From Pycnococcus provasolii (taxonomy: Eukaryota; Chlorophyta; Pseudoscourfieldiophyceae; Pseudoscourfieldiales), in NCBI GenBank assembly GCA_049487715.1, contig CP150584.1:186001-250000 (forward strand): a stretch of 64,000 nucleotides of DNA. Direction: 5' to 3'. How positions within the stretch are numbered: position 1 is the stretch's first letter; each line of letters begins with the position of its first letter. Below the pieces are notes generated by a model that was not told where the DNA came from, did no database searches, and worked only from the letters and a program-made list of their open reading frames with translations. Positions 18,282-27,926 of the stretch are shown here, one piece after another. A program made the position numbers and the translations under genes.

Positions 18282-20976
18282 GATTGAGTAAGTCACCAGC
18301 CTGCTATTGTCGGATATACGTATACTCTCAAATATCGTCTCCCAAAGTCTTTTGCGCTAAGGGGCGTGTACGTGTAAGTGCCCAAACACACACACACGCA
18401 CGCACGAGTGTGTACTTACTTCACAGTCTCCACAGTGAGCACACGCACACAAGTGCTAACCACTTACACGCTTATGCGCGCTTGTGCTTATGCGCTGTGG
18501 ACTGTGGAGTGCGTTGTGCTCTCTCCGGAAGTGCGCGACTTACTCGTGAAGCTTAAGCTGAAGCAACACAGCGGCAGCGCCACCAAGTGCACTCTTTCTT
18601 GGAGCGCAACCTGTCTCCGATAGTTTCTTTCAAGTGGTCTCTCCCAGGTTTCTCTCTGCGAGTCTGCGCTCTGCGCGCACCCGCGCGCTGCCGTCTTGGT
18701 TTCCCTCGTCGTTGTGGATCGTCGTCAAAGAAGGTCACTGGGCCACTGGGACACAGCCAGACAGGCCACACGGAAGTCGGCGTGATCAGCGACGAGTAAG
18801 AAGCGACAGGACAGTTCTTTCTAAAGGTAAAACGTTTTTACCAGCTTGATACACGGCGCACACTTCCTGTAATACCGTGGACCCGTCGTACAGCGCACTG
18901 ACTGGTTCGTTTGCGTTTTCGTGTCTTGAATAGTCTATCGTTTCTGATCACCTTGCTCTTCATCTCTTGCTTCTCTGGCCTCCCTCTCGGCTCCTCGCTC
19001 CTCGCAACTCGCAAGGTGTCGTTGACGTCGCGCTTGTCTTGTCTCGTTGGTCTTGTGAATTCGCGTGTTTGTACTTTGTACCACTTCGAAAGGCTGCGCG
19101 CAACAACTACAAACGCAGCGCTCCCATGGAGACCAATAGAGATGCAAACCTGTTTCAATTTCTGCATTTCTGCATTTTCTTGGCGTGAAGCTTGCGTGAA
19201 GATAGCGAGCGCATATCAGTGCGATGCAGATTTTGCAAGCACTGTCAAGATCCTGTGCGAAGTGCCCTTCCTAGACTAAGAACGACGATAGCGCAAACAG
19301 CTTATCACTAAGAACTACCTTTACCCTAGCTTGGCCTACTGTACATATTTAGCTTGGGTACTGTCTGAAATGATAAACGGACCGCCCATGTTAAACGGAC
19401 CGGATTTGTAAGTCAACCCCACAACTGGGCCGTCCCAAGTCCGTTTCACCCGTGGTTTGTGGCAGTGGTACACTATGGGTGTAGGCCTACTTGCACACAC
19501 ATACCACGTAGAAAACCAACGCACGAGCTGCTCACAAATTCGCGACAAAACAGCGTTCCGCCATTAAAATCCGAAAATCCATTTGTAAGTCGGGGGGGAA
19601 TTTGCCCCGACAGAAATCCGGGACCAATTTGGGAAACTCAGAATCCCTCTATTTCCCCCCGACTTCCAAATGCATGGGTCCCCCCCCCTGATCAGCATGG
19701 GGGAAAGGAATTCCATCGGGAAACCCAAATTTTACATTTCGACAACGGGAACCCCGTAGTCCGTTTAACATTTGGCGGTCATGGCGGAGTGTACCACTTT
19801 GGCTGGTTGTGTACACGCGAGTGTTCGTTGTGCACTGTTCCTCGCGACGGCGTCGCATAGACCACTCAAGAGGCTTGCCCGAACACCACAAGTACGGGCA
19901 AAAACGACCTGGTATGGCACGACCATTGGGACGACTTACAAATGACCGGTCCGTTTATCATTTTAGACAGTACTGTAAGGGTAAGGTCGAGCGATGTTGA
20001 ACTACGATAGCGCAGATGCGTGCTTGCGACGAAAAGAAAGCGCGATGGCGTGAACATCTGGAGATAAGGTTGACAAGGCACACCAACGGATCCACACACT
20101 TCCTCGTGACGAGCTTGCAAGTTTCTCTCAAAGAGCCACTCAAGTTGGTAGGAAGTTGGATAGACTACCATGGCGCGCCTATGCATGCTGAACAAATCTA
20201 TGTACATACACTTTTTATACCACCCTCCCAGCTACTCGACCAGTCTGCGTGGAAGTTCTCACGGTACTCGAGAACCTCGAGGCTCTGATGACTGATAGTC
20301 TGAGCGACTCTGCGACTGAGGCTCTCCGAGTTCAATGCGCTCAAGGTAAAAAAGTTAATGCGTCTGCGGCTCTGCGCGCGTATGTTGGTAAAGCAGAAGG
20401 AACTTACTCGTCAGTTGGCGAGGGAGGGAGGCCTTAGGCGCAAACGACTTTGGCGACGTGGTACGGTACCTGTGCAGTCGACTAAAGTGGTGGTCAGGTC
20501 ACGTGAACTGCGCGGCCTACTTTACTTCTTTCTTGGTTACGACTTACGAGGTACTTCACAGGAGTCTGACGGTGCTGCGCTGCGCTGCCTCAACCAACCT
20601 ACCCTATCGTAGTATTCTTGCGCCAGCCAACTGCGCCGTCGCGTCGCGTCGCGTCGCGTACTCGCGTCTTTGTTTCTCCCGTTTTCGTCCCTGGGAGTCT
20701 TGTTTTTGGTTTGGGAAAAGCTCGCAGCTCGCACTCGTTTTGTGTGTGTGTGTGCGCGCGCGCGTCGTGAAACATAACAGAGACTTGTGTCGCTCACTCG
20801 TTCGAAGCCTCGCTATCGTAGAGGTAGCGCGCAAACACTCCTTTGCCTGCTGTGCTAGTGTGCTGTACCGCAACTGTGTGAAGTGCCTGCTGCGCGCTGT
20901 ACAAAAAAAACAAGTCTGCCGTGTTTGTTAAGCTCTTACTCAGCAGCCGCACAGACAGCAGTACTCACGACTTACC
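18282..20976. other. 2.7-kb divergent intergenic region between the paralogues
   Basis: It separates paralogues A and B head to head and should contain both promoters. Contents seen: a (CA)n/(CG)n stretch at about 18386-18415, the 610-bp inverted-repeat element at 19361-19970, a GCGTC pentamer run at about 20640-20660 and a GT/GC run at about 20740-20762. The open frames in it are short and featureless. Confidence 0.6.
19361..19970. mobile_element. 610-bp TA-flanked inverted-repeat element (MITE-like)
   Basis: The left end CTGTCTGAAATGATAAACGG (19361) and the reverse complement of the right end CTGTCTAAAATGATAAACGG (ending 19970) match over about 24 bp with one mismatch, continuing ACCG. Both ends abut TA (19359-19360 and 19971-19972), the target duplication of Tc1/mariner-type elements. 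Inner sequences are also inverted: TTAAACGGAC near 19391 against GTCCGTTTAA near 19760, and ATTTGTAAGTC near 19404 against GACTTACAAAT near 19933. No transposase frame is present, so it would be non-autonomous, moved by an element elsewhere. Confidence 0.7.
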
Positions 20977-23900
20977 ATGTCGAGTCCGCGGAGTCGCAGC
21001 CAGAGTCGCAGTGGAAGTGAGAGGTACGCGTACGTGGGAGCGACGACGCCCACGCCGTACCCGTACGGACAGCCGGCCGCCGGGTACGGAGAGCGATTCC
21101 CCGTCGCGTACGGCCAGTCGCCCGTCGCGTACGGCGTCAACCCGTCGCCCGTTTCCACGAACGACACCGCGCCACCGGGACAGCAAAACGTGGATGAGGA
21201 TGACTACGACACGGAGAGCGACGGCGCGTACGACGCGAACGACGCGTACGGCGTGCCCACCGGGGTCGGTGCGGAGGCCGTGCAACTTGCGAACTTGCAG
21301 GAGGGTGGTGTGCCGATCGAGCCCGCGCGAATGGAGAGCTTCTACTACGACACGGACCCCGTCATGCGCGAAAGACTACTCGGCGAAACGTTCTGGCAAA
21401 ATAACCCACGCGGCGTGTACGTGCCTGCGCTCATGAACCCGCAGAAGGGACAGAGGGACCCGGTGAACGAGTTCATCAAGAGCCTGGACGTGAACGAGGA
21501 CGGCTACGTGAACGGAGAGGAGTTCAAGGCGGGCGTGCAGTTCTTCCTCAAGGAACGCAGGCGCCAGCACCAGCTCAAGGGCTACGTCGTGATCGTCGCC
21601 GTCATCTCCGCCATGTTCATGGCGGCGGTGGCCGGCATCACGTTCGCCGTCGTCGACTTGACCAAAGACATGAAGAGCAGCGACGATGGGACGCTCCAGA
21701 CGAGAGACGGGGACACCGCGAAGCTGGCGAACAGCGAAATGGAGGTGGTGTCGAGTGACCTTGACACGTCAACGAAACCGAAGAGACGAAAGATCAACGA
21801 GGTGAGCGACAACTTCGTGAAAGAAGGCAACGGATGCTGCGAGTCTCCGATGACGATGACGACAGCTCCGCCGGGCGAAGAGAAGAACAAAACCACGCAG
21901 AAGGAGGCGGTGCGCACGGCGCCGCTGCGAACCGCAGTGGCCATTAAGAGAGGACTGGCTGGTGCGGAGAGCCTGTTGAACTTGAAGCCGGAGGAAATCA
22001 GCGACATGACGAGCATCAACGCCGTGACGAGCGAAGGCCAGCAGAAGATCGCGGTCGAGGGCTCGACGGCCGAGATGAGCGTCACGCGCGTGCGAGACGC
22101 GGTGACGAAAGTGGTGACCGAGAGGGTGGCGAAGACGGTCGTCTTCAAGACGAACAGGAAGGACATCACGCACGCCAACGTGACTGTGGTGACGCAGAAA
22201 GTGGGCGACAACGCGCCCGTGGTGGTATCGGCGCAGACGGCGACCGTGGGCCCCGACAAGGTCAAGAAATACATCAATGGCGAGATCGAGGACGCGGTGA
22301 ATTCGTTGCCGGACTCGGGGAGCGCGCGCCGGCGCCTCCATGACGCCACGCTCCAGGACGTGATTGTCGAGGCGTGCGCGTTCGTCGGCAACTTCCTGGG
22401 GCTGGGCGACGAGCTCGCGAACGCGGCGAAGAAGTTCATGGATGACATCAAGGCTCTGTTCGGCGTGCTCGACAAGGAGCTCGACATCTTCATCGAATGG
22501 TTCCCCATCGACCTCAAGTGGCTCAAGGAAGGCATCGAGAAGGCTATCAGGGACATCTGGAAGGGGGCGAGCAGCGCGATCCAAAGCCAGATAACCGCCA
22601 TCGGCGGCGCTCTCTCGCAGTGGGTGAAAGTCGACGGCCGAGGCATGGTGTGCTTTGACGCGTCAGCGGTGCCAGGCGCCAACGCCGCGGGCGAACTTTC
22701 AACGTCCCTGCCGACGTCCTCCGAGGGGTCATCGGGTAGCGTCATGCTCAAGTTGCCGCAGTCGGTCAACTGTGGCGGAGTCATCTGGGATGACGTCGGC
22801 CTGCACCAGGATCGCATCGATGCGTTCTTCAACCGCATGATCTTGAACAACCCCATCTCGCAGATTGTCACTGACGTCTTGCAAGAAGTCATGGGTTCCA
22901 TCCCCAGCGGAATCACAGATTTTTTCAACCAGTGGCGAAATGTACTCTTGGACGCACTCCAGACATTGGTGGGCGTGGAAGGGCGCAACCAGATTGAACG
23001 ACTGATGAACACCTTGAGTCCAACGGATGTAGGTCGTCGCCGACGCCTTCAGGAGATTGTTCGCGAAGCGAAGCTTCAGTTGCCGAATGATGGGAAGAAG
23101 ATGCGCGTTCACCTCAAAGATCTTCTGCTGCACCCGAATGCCACGGGTGAATTGCGCGATGTTGTGGAGAAGGCGATGCACAAAGTCGCGATGCGCCGAT
23201 TCAACGCGTCAACGGAACAGCTTTACCGTGTTCAGCACGCGGTGAAAAAGGCGCAGGAGGGAGATTACGCGAATGAAGCTGAAGACATCGCCGCTGCATC
23301 GCTGCCTGCGGATCGCCGCAAATTGGCGGAGTTCAACGTTCTCGACATTGGAAATATGTTCTGGTTTAGCAGCATCCCTTTCAAATATGAATCTGCAATG
23401 GAGTTTACAGCAAGCTATACGTTTGACGGGCAAATCAGCGAAAAGGGTGATTTGCTTAAGGATATCGGAGTTCCGACGTTCGACCTGTCGCGAGAGCTGT
23501 CGCTTCTGGGCATGATTGAGCTTGACGTGGACCTCAAGCTCGATATCAAGGCACCGTACGAGATCATGGTTATTGCGAACGATGCCGCGCTTGAGGTGAA
23601 AGTTGTCGTTGATGCGGAGATGTTGGTTGATCTTGCCACGGGTGAGATATCTGCGAAGGTGTCCACCGCGCGCGGTGGGCTCACTGGTATTCGCGTGACG
23701 CAAGGCTCGATCACCGGCCATGCTCACTTCAAGGTTGATGTCGAAGCCGTGGCAGGCATCGGAGTCTGCCTTGCGTCTTTTTGCATCAAGGGTAAGGCTG
23801 AGTATTCGCACGAAGTCGCCACCGTTGGCTTTGACGTGGCGACAGGCCGAGGGGGGTCAACTCCTGAGGATACGGTCGCAGCGCGTATCATCCAGTCGAC

Positions 23901-24792
23901 AAACGATTTTAGCTGGATGCAGCCAAGGACGGAACACATCAGGTACTCAGATGCACAGATACAGGGTGCGACAGCCTGCAAGACGAATGCGGGTGATGGC
24001 GGCTACATGATCGGTGGCGCATATGCCGTTTCCCCTTGGCCGAGCGTTAGAGTTACGATGGAGACACCGCTGGACGGATCTGGCGGAGGAGCGGAAGCAA
24101 ATGTTGTGCTGTTGGCTTGGAACTGGGATAAATACGAGCCGAGCTTCGTGTACACTCAAATGACGAGCGGAGGAAGCTTCCTTGCCTCTCCCAAGCGGTT
24201 GACATTAGCGGAGATGGCTTCGACACTTGGCACGGCGATTCCGGCAATCGCCATTGGAGTTGTGAGCAAGGAGACGAACCCGTTGTTCGAACCTATCATT
24301 CCCACGATTGAAAACGCAGTCATGTCTACTGCTTCTGGCTATGCGAGCGTGCTGTCAGGATCAATCCAGAATGCCGTGTCCAGCGGTCTACTCCCCAACG
24401 TGTTATTTGGTTTTGACTTTGGGTTAAACTGCGGAGGATTTCCCACCAATGCTCTGCAAGTGACTATTCCATTTTATGTGAAGCCTTGGCTCGGCTCGAT
24501 TCTCGATGGATCGAGGTCCCGAAGGCGCGCCATGAGCGAGGATCCGGTGTTCATCCAATCCTTGAAAGATGCGGCCAATTACAGGGAAGTGGAGGGCACG
24601 TGCGTGCATAACGGCGAGCTTTGTTCCGAGGACATGCACTGCTGTTCGTTGGAGGCTGTGTGCTCGCACGTGAGTTGGAGCACGTTTCGCGTTTGCACGC
24701 ATCCTACGAACGAGCACTACAAGCAAGCTCTCGGCGGCCGTGCGAAGAAGGAGGCTGAGAAGCATCGCGCGAAAAGAGAAAGGAGACACTAA
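20977..24792 (+). CDS. EF-hand type II membrane protein with knot-like cysteine tail (paralogue B)
   Basis: 1271 residues from MSSPRSRSQSRSGSE. It has a Tyr/Pro/Gly-rich N-terminus and the shared FWQNNPRGVYVPAL block (paralogue A: FWLRNPQGISVYAL). The EF-hand loop is DVNEDGYVNGEE, the single membrane helix is near residues 205-228, and the ectodomain is about 1040 residues. It shares with A the dibasic sites (RRRRLQ, DRRKLAE, SRRRAMSE), the block TGIRV ... GHAHFK ... VCLASFCIKG and a C-terminal C-x6-C-x5-CC-x5-C-x10-C (24601-24696). The tail is strongly basic (KKEAEKHRAKRERRH), whereas A ends acidic; an interaction between the tails is a speculative possibility. Head-to-head arrangement points to an inverted duplication or a shared promoter. 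Function unknown. Confidence 0.82.
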   Translation: MSSPRSRSQSRSGSERYAYVGATTPTPYPYGQPAAGYGERFPVAYGQSPVAYGVNPSPVSTNDTAPPGQQNVDEDDYDTESDGAYDANDAYGVPTGVGAEAVQLANLQEGGVPIEPARMESFYYDTDPVMRERLLGETFWQNNPRGVYVPALMNPQKGQRDPVNEFIKSLDVNEDGYVNGEEFKAGVQFFLKERRRQHQLKGYVVIVAVISAMFMAAVAGITFAVVDLTKDMKSSDDGTLQTRDGDTAKLANSEMEVVSSDLDTSTKPKRRKINEVSDNFVKEGNGCCESPMTMTTAPPGEEKNKTTQKEAVRTAPLRTAVAIKRGLAGAESLLNLKPEEISDMTSINAVTSEGQQKIAVEGSTAEMSVTRVRDAVTKVVTERVAKTVVFKTNRKDITHANVTVVTQKVGDNAPVVVSAQTATVGPDKVKKYINGEIEDAVNSLPDSGSARRRLHDATLQDVIVEACAFVGNFLGLGDELANAAKKFMDDIKALFGVLDKELDIFIEWFPIDLKWLKEGIEKAIRDIWKGASSAIQSQITAIGGALSQWVKVDGRGMVCFDASAVPGANAAGELSTSLPTSSEGSSGSVMLKLPQSVNCGGVIWDDVGLHQDRIDAFFNRMILNNPISQIVTDVLQEVMGSIPSGITDFFNQWRNVLLDALQTLVGVEGRNQIERLMNTLSPTDVGRRRRLQEIVREAKLQLPNDGKKMRVHLKDLLLHPNATGELRDVVEKAMHKVAMRRFNASTEQLYRVQHAVKKAQEGDYANEAEDIAAASLPADRRKLAEFNVLDIGNMFWFSSIPFKYESAMEFTASYTFDGQISEKGDLLKDIGVPTFDLSRELSLLGMIELDVDLKLDIKAPYEIMVIANDAALEVKVVVDAEMLVDLATGEISAKVSTARGGLTGIRVTQGSITGHAHFKVDVEAVAGIGVCLASFCIKGKAEYSHEVATVGFDVATGRGGSTPEDTVAARIIQSTNDFSWMQPRTEHIRYSDAQIQGATACKTNAGDGGYMIGGAYAVSPWPSVRVTMETPLDGSGGGAEANVVLLAWNWDKYEPSFVYTQMTSGGSFLASPKRLTLAEMASTLGTAIPAIAIGVVSKETNPLFEPIIPTIENAVMSTASGYASVLSGSIQNAVSSGLLPNVLFGFDFGLNCGGFPTNALQVTIPFYVKPWLGSILDGSRSRRRAMSEDPVFIQSLKDAANYREVEGTCVHNGELCSEDMHCCSLEAVCSHVSWSTFRVCTHPTNEHYKQALGGRAKKEAEKHRAKRERRH
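24601..24696 (+). other. Six-cysteine, inhibitor-knot-like module (paralogue B)
   Basis: Encodes C-x6-C-x5-C-C-x5-C-x10-C, matching the module of paralogue A in five loop lengths out of six. It lies about 20 residues after the last dibasic RRR site, so processing there would release it with the basic tail. The release step is inference. Confidence 0.65.
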
Positions 24793-25220
24793 AATAAGAA
24801 TATAAAATATTCCTAAAAAAAAAACTTGTTGTGTTTGCACTTGCACACATGACATACTTCCGAGGACTTCGAGTAATATGAAATTTAACAGGGCCTAATA
24901 CAACGAACAGACGTCTCCATCTGGTGGACTATTGTTAATCGGGTGGACCCACGCTCCATAGAACTCCCACCCAAGATGAACGCCTGATTCCTAGAAAAAC
25001 AACGTACCGTACGGCTGCTATGGTATACGACATACATATGCGATACGGTACTGCGTTATCGTGTGATCGCTAAAGTAACCCTAAAGGTCCTCAGGGAAAC
25101 CCTAACCCAGCTCCTTTCCCCAGGGGCCCGGCCTTTATCCGGAGGGAGCTCGTTTGGCTTTCTGTTCCCCCATTTGCCACGTCAGTCCCTCCCTCCCCCC
25201 TCCCGACGAGAACGATAACG
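24793..25220. other. Intergenic, no gene seen
   Basis: It holds the 3' end of paralogue B (AT-rich, AATATAAAAT at about 24800) and the upstream region of the lumen-protein gene, with AACCCTAAAGG at about 25077 and AACCCTAACCC at about 25100-25110. Confidence 0.5.
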
Positions 25221-25631
25221 ATGGCGCCGCTCGTGATGACTCGACCTCGCGTTCGCATGCAACCTCGCATAGTCTCCAGTAACTCGCTTGGTGGTGGTGG
25301 TGGTCGCAGTGGTGGTCATGGTAACGGGCGTCGTCTGCTCCTCGGTCTTGGGATGACTGCCGTTTCAGGGTTAGTTTTTCCTTCTCATGCTTTTGCGCGT
25401 CGCCTTGTCGACCATAGCAATTTTCATATCGATAACGAGTTTTACTCCGAAGGGGTGCACAGGTTCGTCGACGATAATCATATCACGCTCGAACAGGCGG
25501 GGTGTGACGATGTCAAGTCGCAACAGGGAAAAATCAAGTGCATGAAGAAGGCGAGGCTCGAACAACTGCGTGTGCAAGCGGAGAGAATCGGATCCGTCGG
25601 CGCAGGTCTGGGTTTGCGCGGAGGGAGGTGA
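25221..25631 (+). CDS. Small thylakoid-lumen protein with twin-arginine signal
   Basis: 136 residues from an ATG. The first 40 residues are basic and Ser/Gly-rich, as in a chloroplast transit peptide. A twin-arginine signal follows: RRLLLGLGMTAVSGLVFPSH and an AFA cleavage site before RRLVDH, at about residue 60. The mature part (about 76 residues) is small, charged and partly helical, with two cysteines (GCDDVKSQQGKIKCMKKARL). This bipartite arrangement is the hallmark of Tat-dependent import into the thylakoid lumen, so the cell should have a plastid. The mature domain is reminiscent of small photosystem II lumen proteins, but I cannot assign it. It converges on phosphoglucomutase with a 126-bp gap. 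Confidence 0.72.
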   Translation: MAPLVMTRPRVRMQPRIVSSNSLGGGGGRSGGHGNGRRLLLGLGMTAVSGLVFPSHAFARRLVDHSNFHIDNEFYSEGVHRFVDDNHITLEQAGCDDVKSQQGKIKCMKKARLEQLRVQAERIGSVGAGLGLRGGR

Positions 25632-25757
25632 GCGAGGTCTGTTTGTTCAAAGGTGTTGTTGTTTGGTAATTGGTAATTCGCTACAAACAGTGTGTTTTGA
25701 AATGTCAGGCAGCAGTGGATACAGTGCCAACCCACCCGACACACACAAAGGCAATAC

Positions 25758-27437
25758 TTAGGTGATCACCGTGGGCTTGTCACGTCCCGTGAACTCCTCA
25801 AGCTTGCTCGTCTCCAGAGCAACGTCAATGAGGCTCTTAAGAGCCACCTGTGCGTCCATCTCCAACTTCGACGGGTCCGTCTCGTACTGCTCAATGTACA
25901 TGCGAATCGTCGCGCCCGAACTTCCCGTTCCGCTCAGCCGGAAGATGAAGCGGCTTGAGTCCGTGAACACGAAGCGAAGCCCCTGTTTGCTCGCCACCGA
26001 GCCGTCGACAGGGTCCGTGTACTCAAAGTCGTCGGCAAAGTCAAGCTCAAATTCGCCAAACTTGTCGCCCTTCTTCGCGCTCGCAATCACAGATCGAACG
26101 TGGTCCATCATCGCGTTCGCCTTCTCGCTCTCCACACCCTCGTAGTCGTACCGGCTGAAGAAGTTGCGTCCAAACTTCGCCCAGTGCTCCTTCGCGATAT
26201 CCTCGACCGTCACGAGCTTCTCGCCTACCGCCTTGCCCTCGTTCCTCTTCGCGAGGATGCTCAGCCAGCTTAGCACCGCCCAGAGCCCGTCCTTCTCGCG
26301 AACGTGGTCTGAAGATGTGCCGAAGCTCTCCTCGCCGCAGATCGAGCACCGACCGTCATCCATGAGATTTCCGAAGAACTTCCATCCCGTGGGAACTTCG
26401 TAAAATGGCAAGTTCATCTTTGCTGCCACCTTGTCGAGTGCGCCACCAGTGGGCATCGAACGTGCGACACCCTTCAGGCCATCCTTGAAGTACGGGATGC
26501 ACTCCTGCGCGTTCGCGGCGATCATCGCCACGCTGTCGCTCGGGCTGACGAAGAAACCCTTGCCGAGGATCATGTTGCGGTCGCCGTCGCCGTCGGACGC
26601 CGCACCAAAGTCCGGCGCGTCAGCGCCGCTGTACAGGATGTCGACGAGTTCCTTGGCGTACGTCAGGTTGGGGTCGGGATGACCACCTCCGAAGTCCTCG
26701 AGCACGCCGCAGTTAACGACGCTCGACTCCGGCGCGCCGAGCAGCTCGCAGAAGATCTTCGGCGCATATGCACCGGTGACAGCATGCATGGCGTCAAACT
26801 TCATGCGAAAGTCAGGCCTGGAGAGGAATGCCTTGAGCATGTCAAAGTCGAACACTTGCTGCAGCAGTGGCACGTACTCCGCGGTGCACTCCACCACCTC
26901 GACGGTGAATCCGTCAAACTCCGTCGTTCCGACGACGGCGAGGTCGACGTCGGGTATGTCCCCAAACTTGAGCTCTGAGATGGTTTCTGTGAACTTGAAT
27001 ATTTCGTTGGTGATTCGCTCTGGTGCAGGTTCGCCTGATTTGTAGTTGAACTTGATTCCCCAGTCTTCCGAGGGACCACCTGGGTTGTGCGATGCTGACA
27101 TGATCAGTCCTCCGAACAGAGAACGAGCGCGGATGAGTGCAGACGCCGCAGGGGTTGCTAAGATCGCGGATTTGCCAACAATGACACGTGAAATGCCATT
27201 TCCCGCAGCCAGTTTTAAGATGATTTGCGCCGCTTCCCGGTTGAAGTACCGCCCATCACCTCCGAGGCAGATGGTCTGTCCATCGATTTCACTGCCTAGC
27301 GAGCTGAAGAGCGCCTGCACCCAGTTCGCCAAGTAGTTGTCACTCGTGAATACTGACGTTTTCTTGCGTAAGCCACTTGTGCCGGTCTTCTGACCTGCGT
27401 GAGGCGAAGTCGATCTTCTCAAGATCGACACGGGCAT
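25758..27437 (-). CDS. PGM: Phosphoglucomutase (alpha-D-glucose 1,6-phosphomutase)
   Basis: 559 residues from [10 protein letters not shown], close to the 560 residues typical of the eukaryotic enzyme. The frame stays open upstream but only through repeat-rich 5' sequence. The enzyme interconverts glucose 1-phosphate and glucose 6-phosphate between storage glucan and glycolysis. The catalytic phosphoserine loop is MSASHNPGG (Ser116), the Mg loop is SDGDGDRN, the sugar-binding loop is [11 protein letters not shown], and the phosphate-binding region near the C-terminus contains [14 protein letters not shown]. All four domains are present. No obvious transit peptide precedes the conserved part, which favours a cytosolic enzyme. 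Confidence 0.97.
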   Translation of the reverse strand: MPVSILRRSTSPHAGQKTGTSGLRKKTSVFTSDNYLANWVQALFSSLGSEIDGQTICLGGDGRYFNREAAQIILKLAAGNGISRVIVGKSAILATPAASALIRARSLFGGLIMSASHNPGGPSEDWGIKFNYKSGEPAPERITNEIFKFTETISELKFGDIPDVDLAVVGTTEFDGFTVEVVECTAEYVPLLQQVFDFDMLKAFLSRPDFRMKFDAMHAVTGAYAPKIFCELLGAPESSVVNCGVLEDFGGGHPDPNLTYAKELVDILYSGADAPDFGAASDGDGDRNMILGKGFFVSPSDSVAMIAANAQECIPYFKDGLKGVARSMPTGGALDKVAAKMNLPFYEVPTGWKFFGNLMDDGRCSICGEESFGTSSDHVREKDGLWAVLSWLSILAKRNEGKAVGEKLVTVEDIAKEHWAKFGRNFFSRYDYEGVESEKANAMMDHVRSVIASAKKGDKFGEFELDFADDFEYTDPVDGSVASKQGLRFVFTDSSRFIFRLSGTGSSGATIRMYIEQYETDPSKLEMDAQVALKSLIDVALETSKLEEFTGRDKPTVIT

Positions 27438-27926
27438 GATTATTATCTTAAAGGTATGTAGGTGGGATCGTGCGTGCCCAGGATCGAGATACAAACTAAT
27501 GGAAATGAGAGGGCCAATAATAATACGACAAAATCCGAAGAAATAATCCGACCTCCGAAGTAACCCCCAAACAAACGATCGTCTACCCCTAGCCCTAACC
27601 CCCAACCCCTAACCCTAGTTGCCTTAAACCCTAACCCCAATGGGAGCTGCCTGTTCGGGTCTGTTGTTGTTGTTCTTCTTCTTCTCGTCGTCGTCGTCGC
27701 CCTCTCGCCGCTTTCCCTCGCCGCTTCCCCTCGAGCGTGAGCGTGCCTTTGTTCTCCCAGAGAAAGAAAAGAAAAGAAACCCCTCGAAGAAGCGTGTCAT
27801 GCCCGCACGCTTATCGTAGTAGCTCCGGCCTGCCTGTATATCTGTATATGTGTGTGTGTTTTAGAAGTATGGCCGACTAGGAGCCTGCCTTTCTACTACC
27901 TTTAGTTTACCTTTAAAGTTTACACT
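27438..27926. promoter_or_regulatory. Divergent promoter region with telomere-like CCCTAA array
   Basis: CCCTAGCCCTAACCCCCAAC continues as CCCTAACCCTAG and AAACCCTAACCCC between about 27587 and 27640, 150-200 bp upstream of phosphoglucomutase and 290 bp upstream of the Sfi1-like gene. A (GT)n run lies near 27848. Telo-box motifs in promoters are known from plants; the same role here is inferred. Confidence 0.5.

Noticed and set aside
21582-23012. 476-residue minus-strand open frame inside paralogue B
   Set aside because: Antisense to a well-supported gene with EF-hand and membrane helix; Ser/Thr-rich pseudo-translation.
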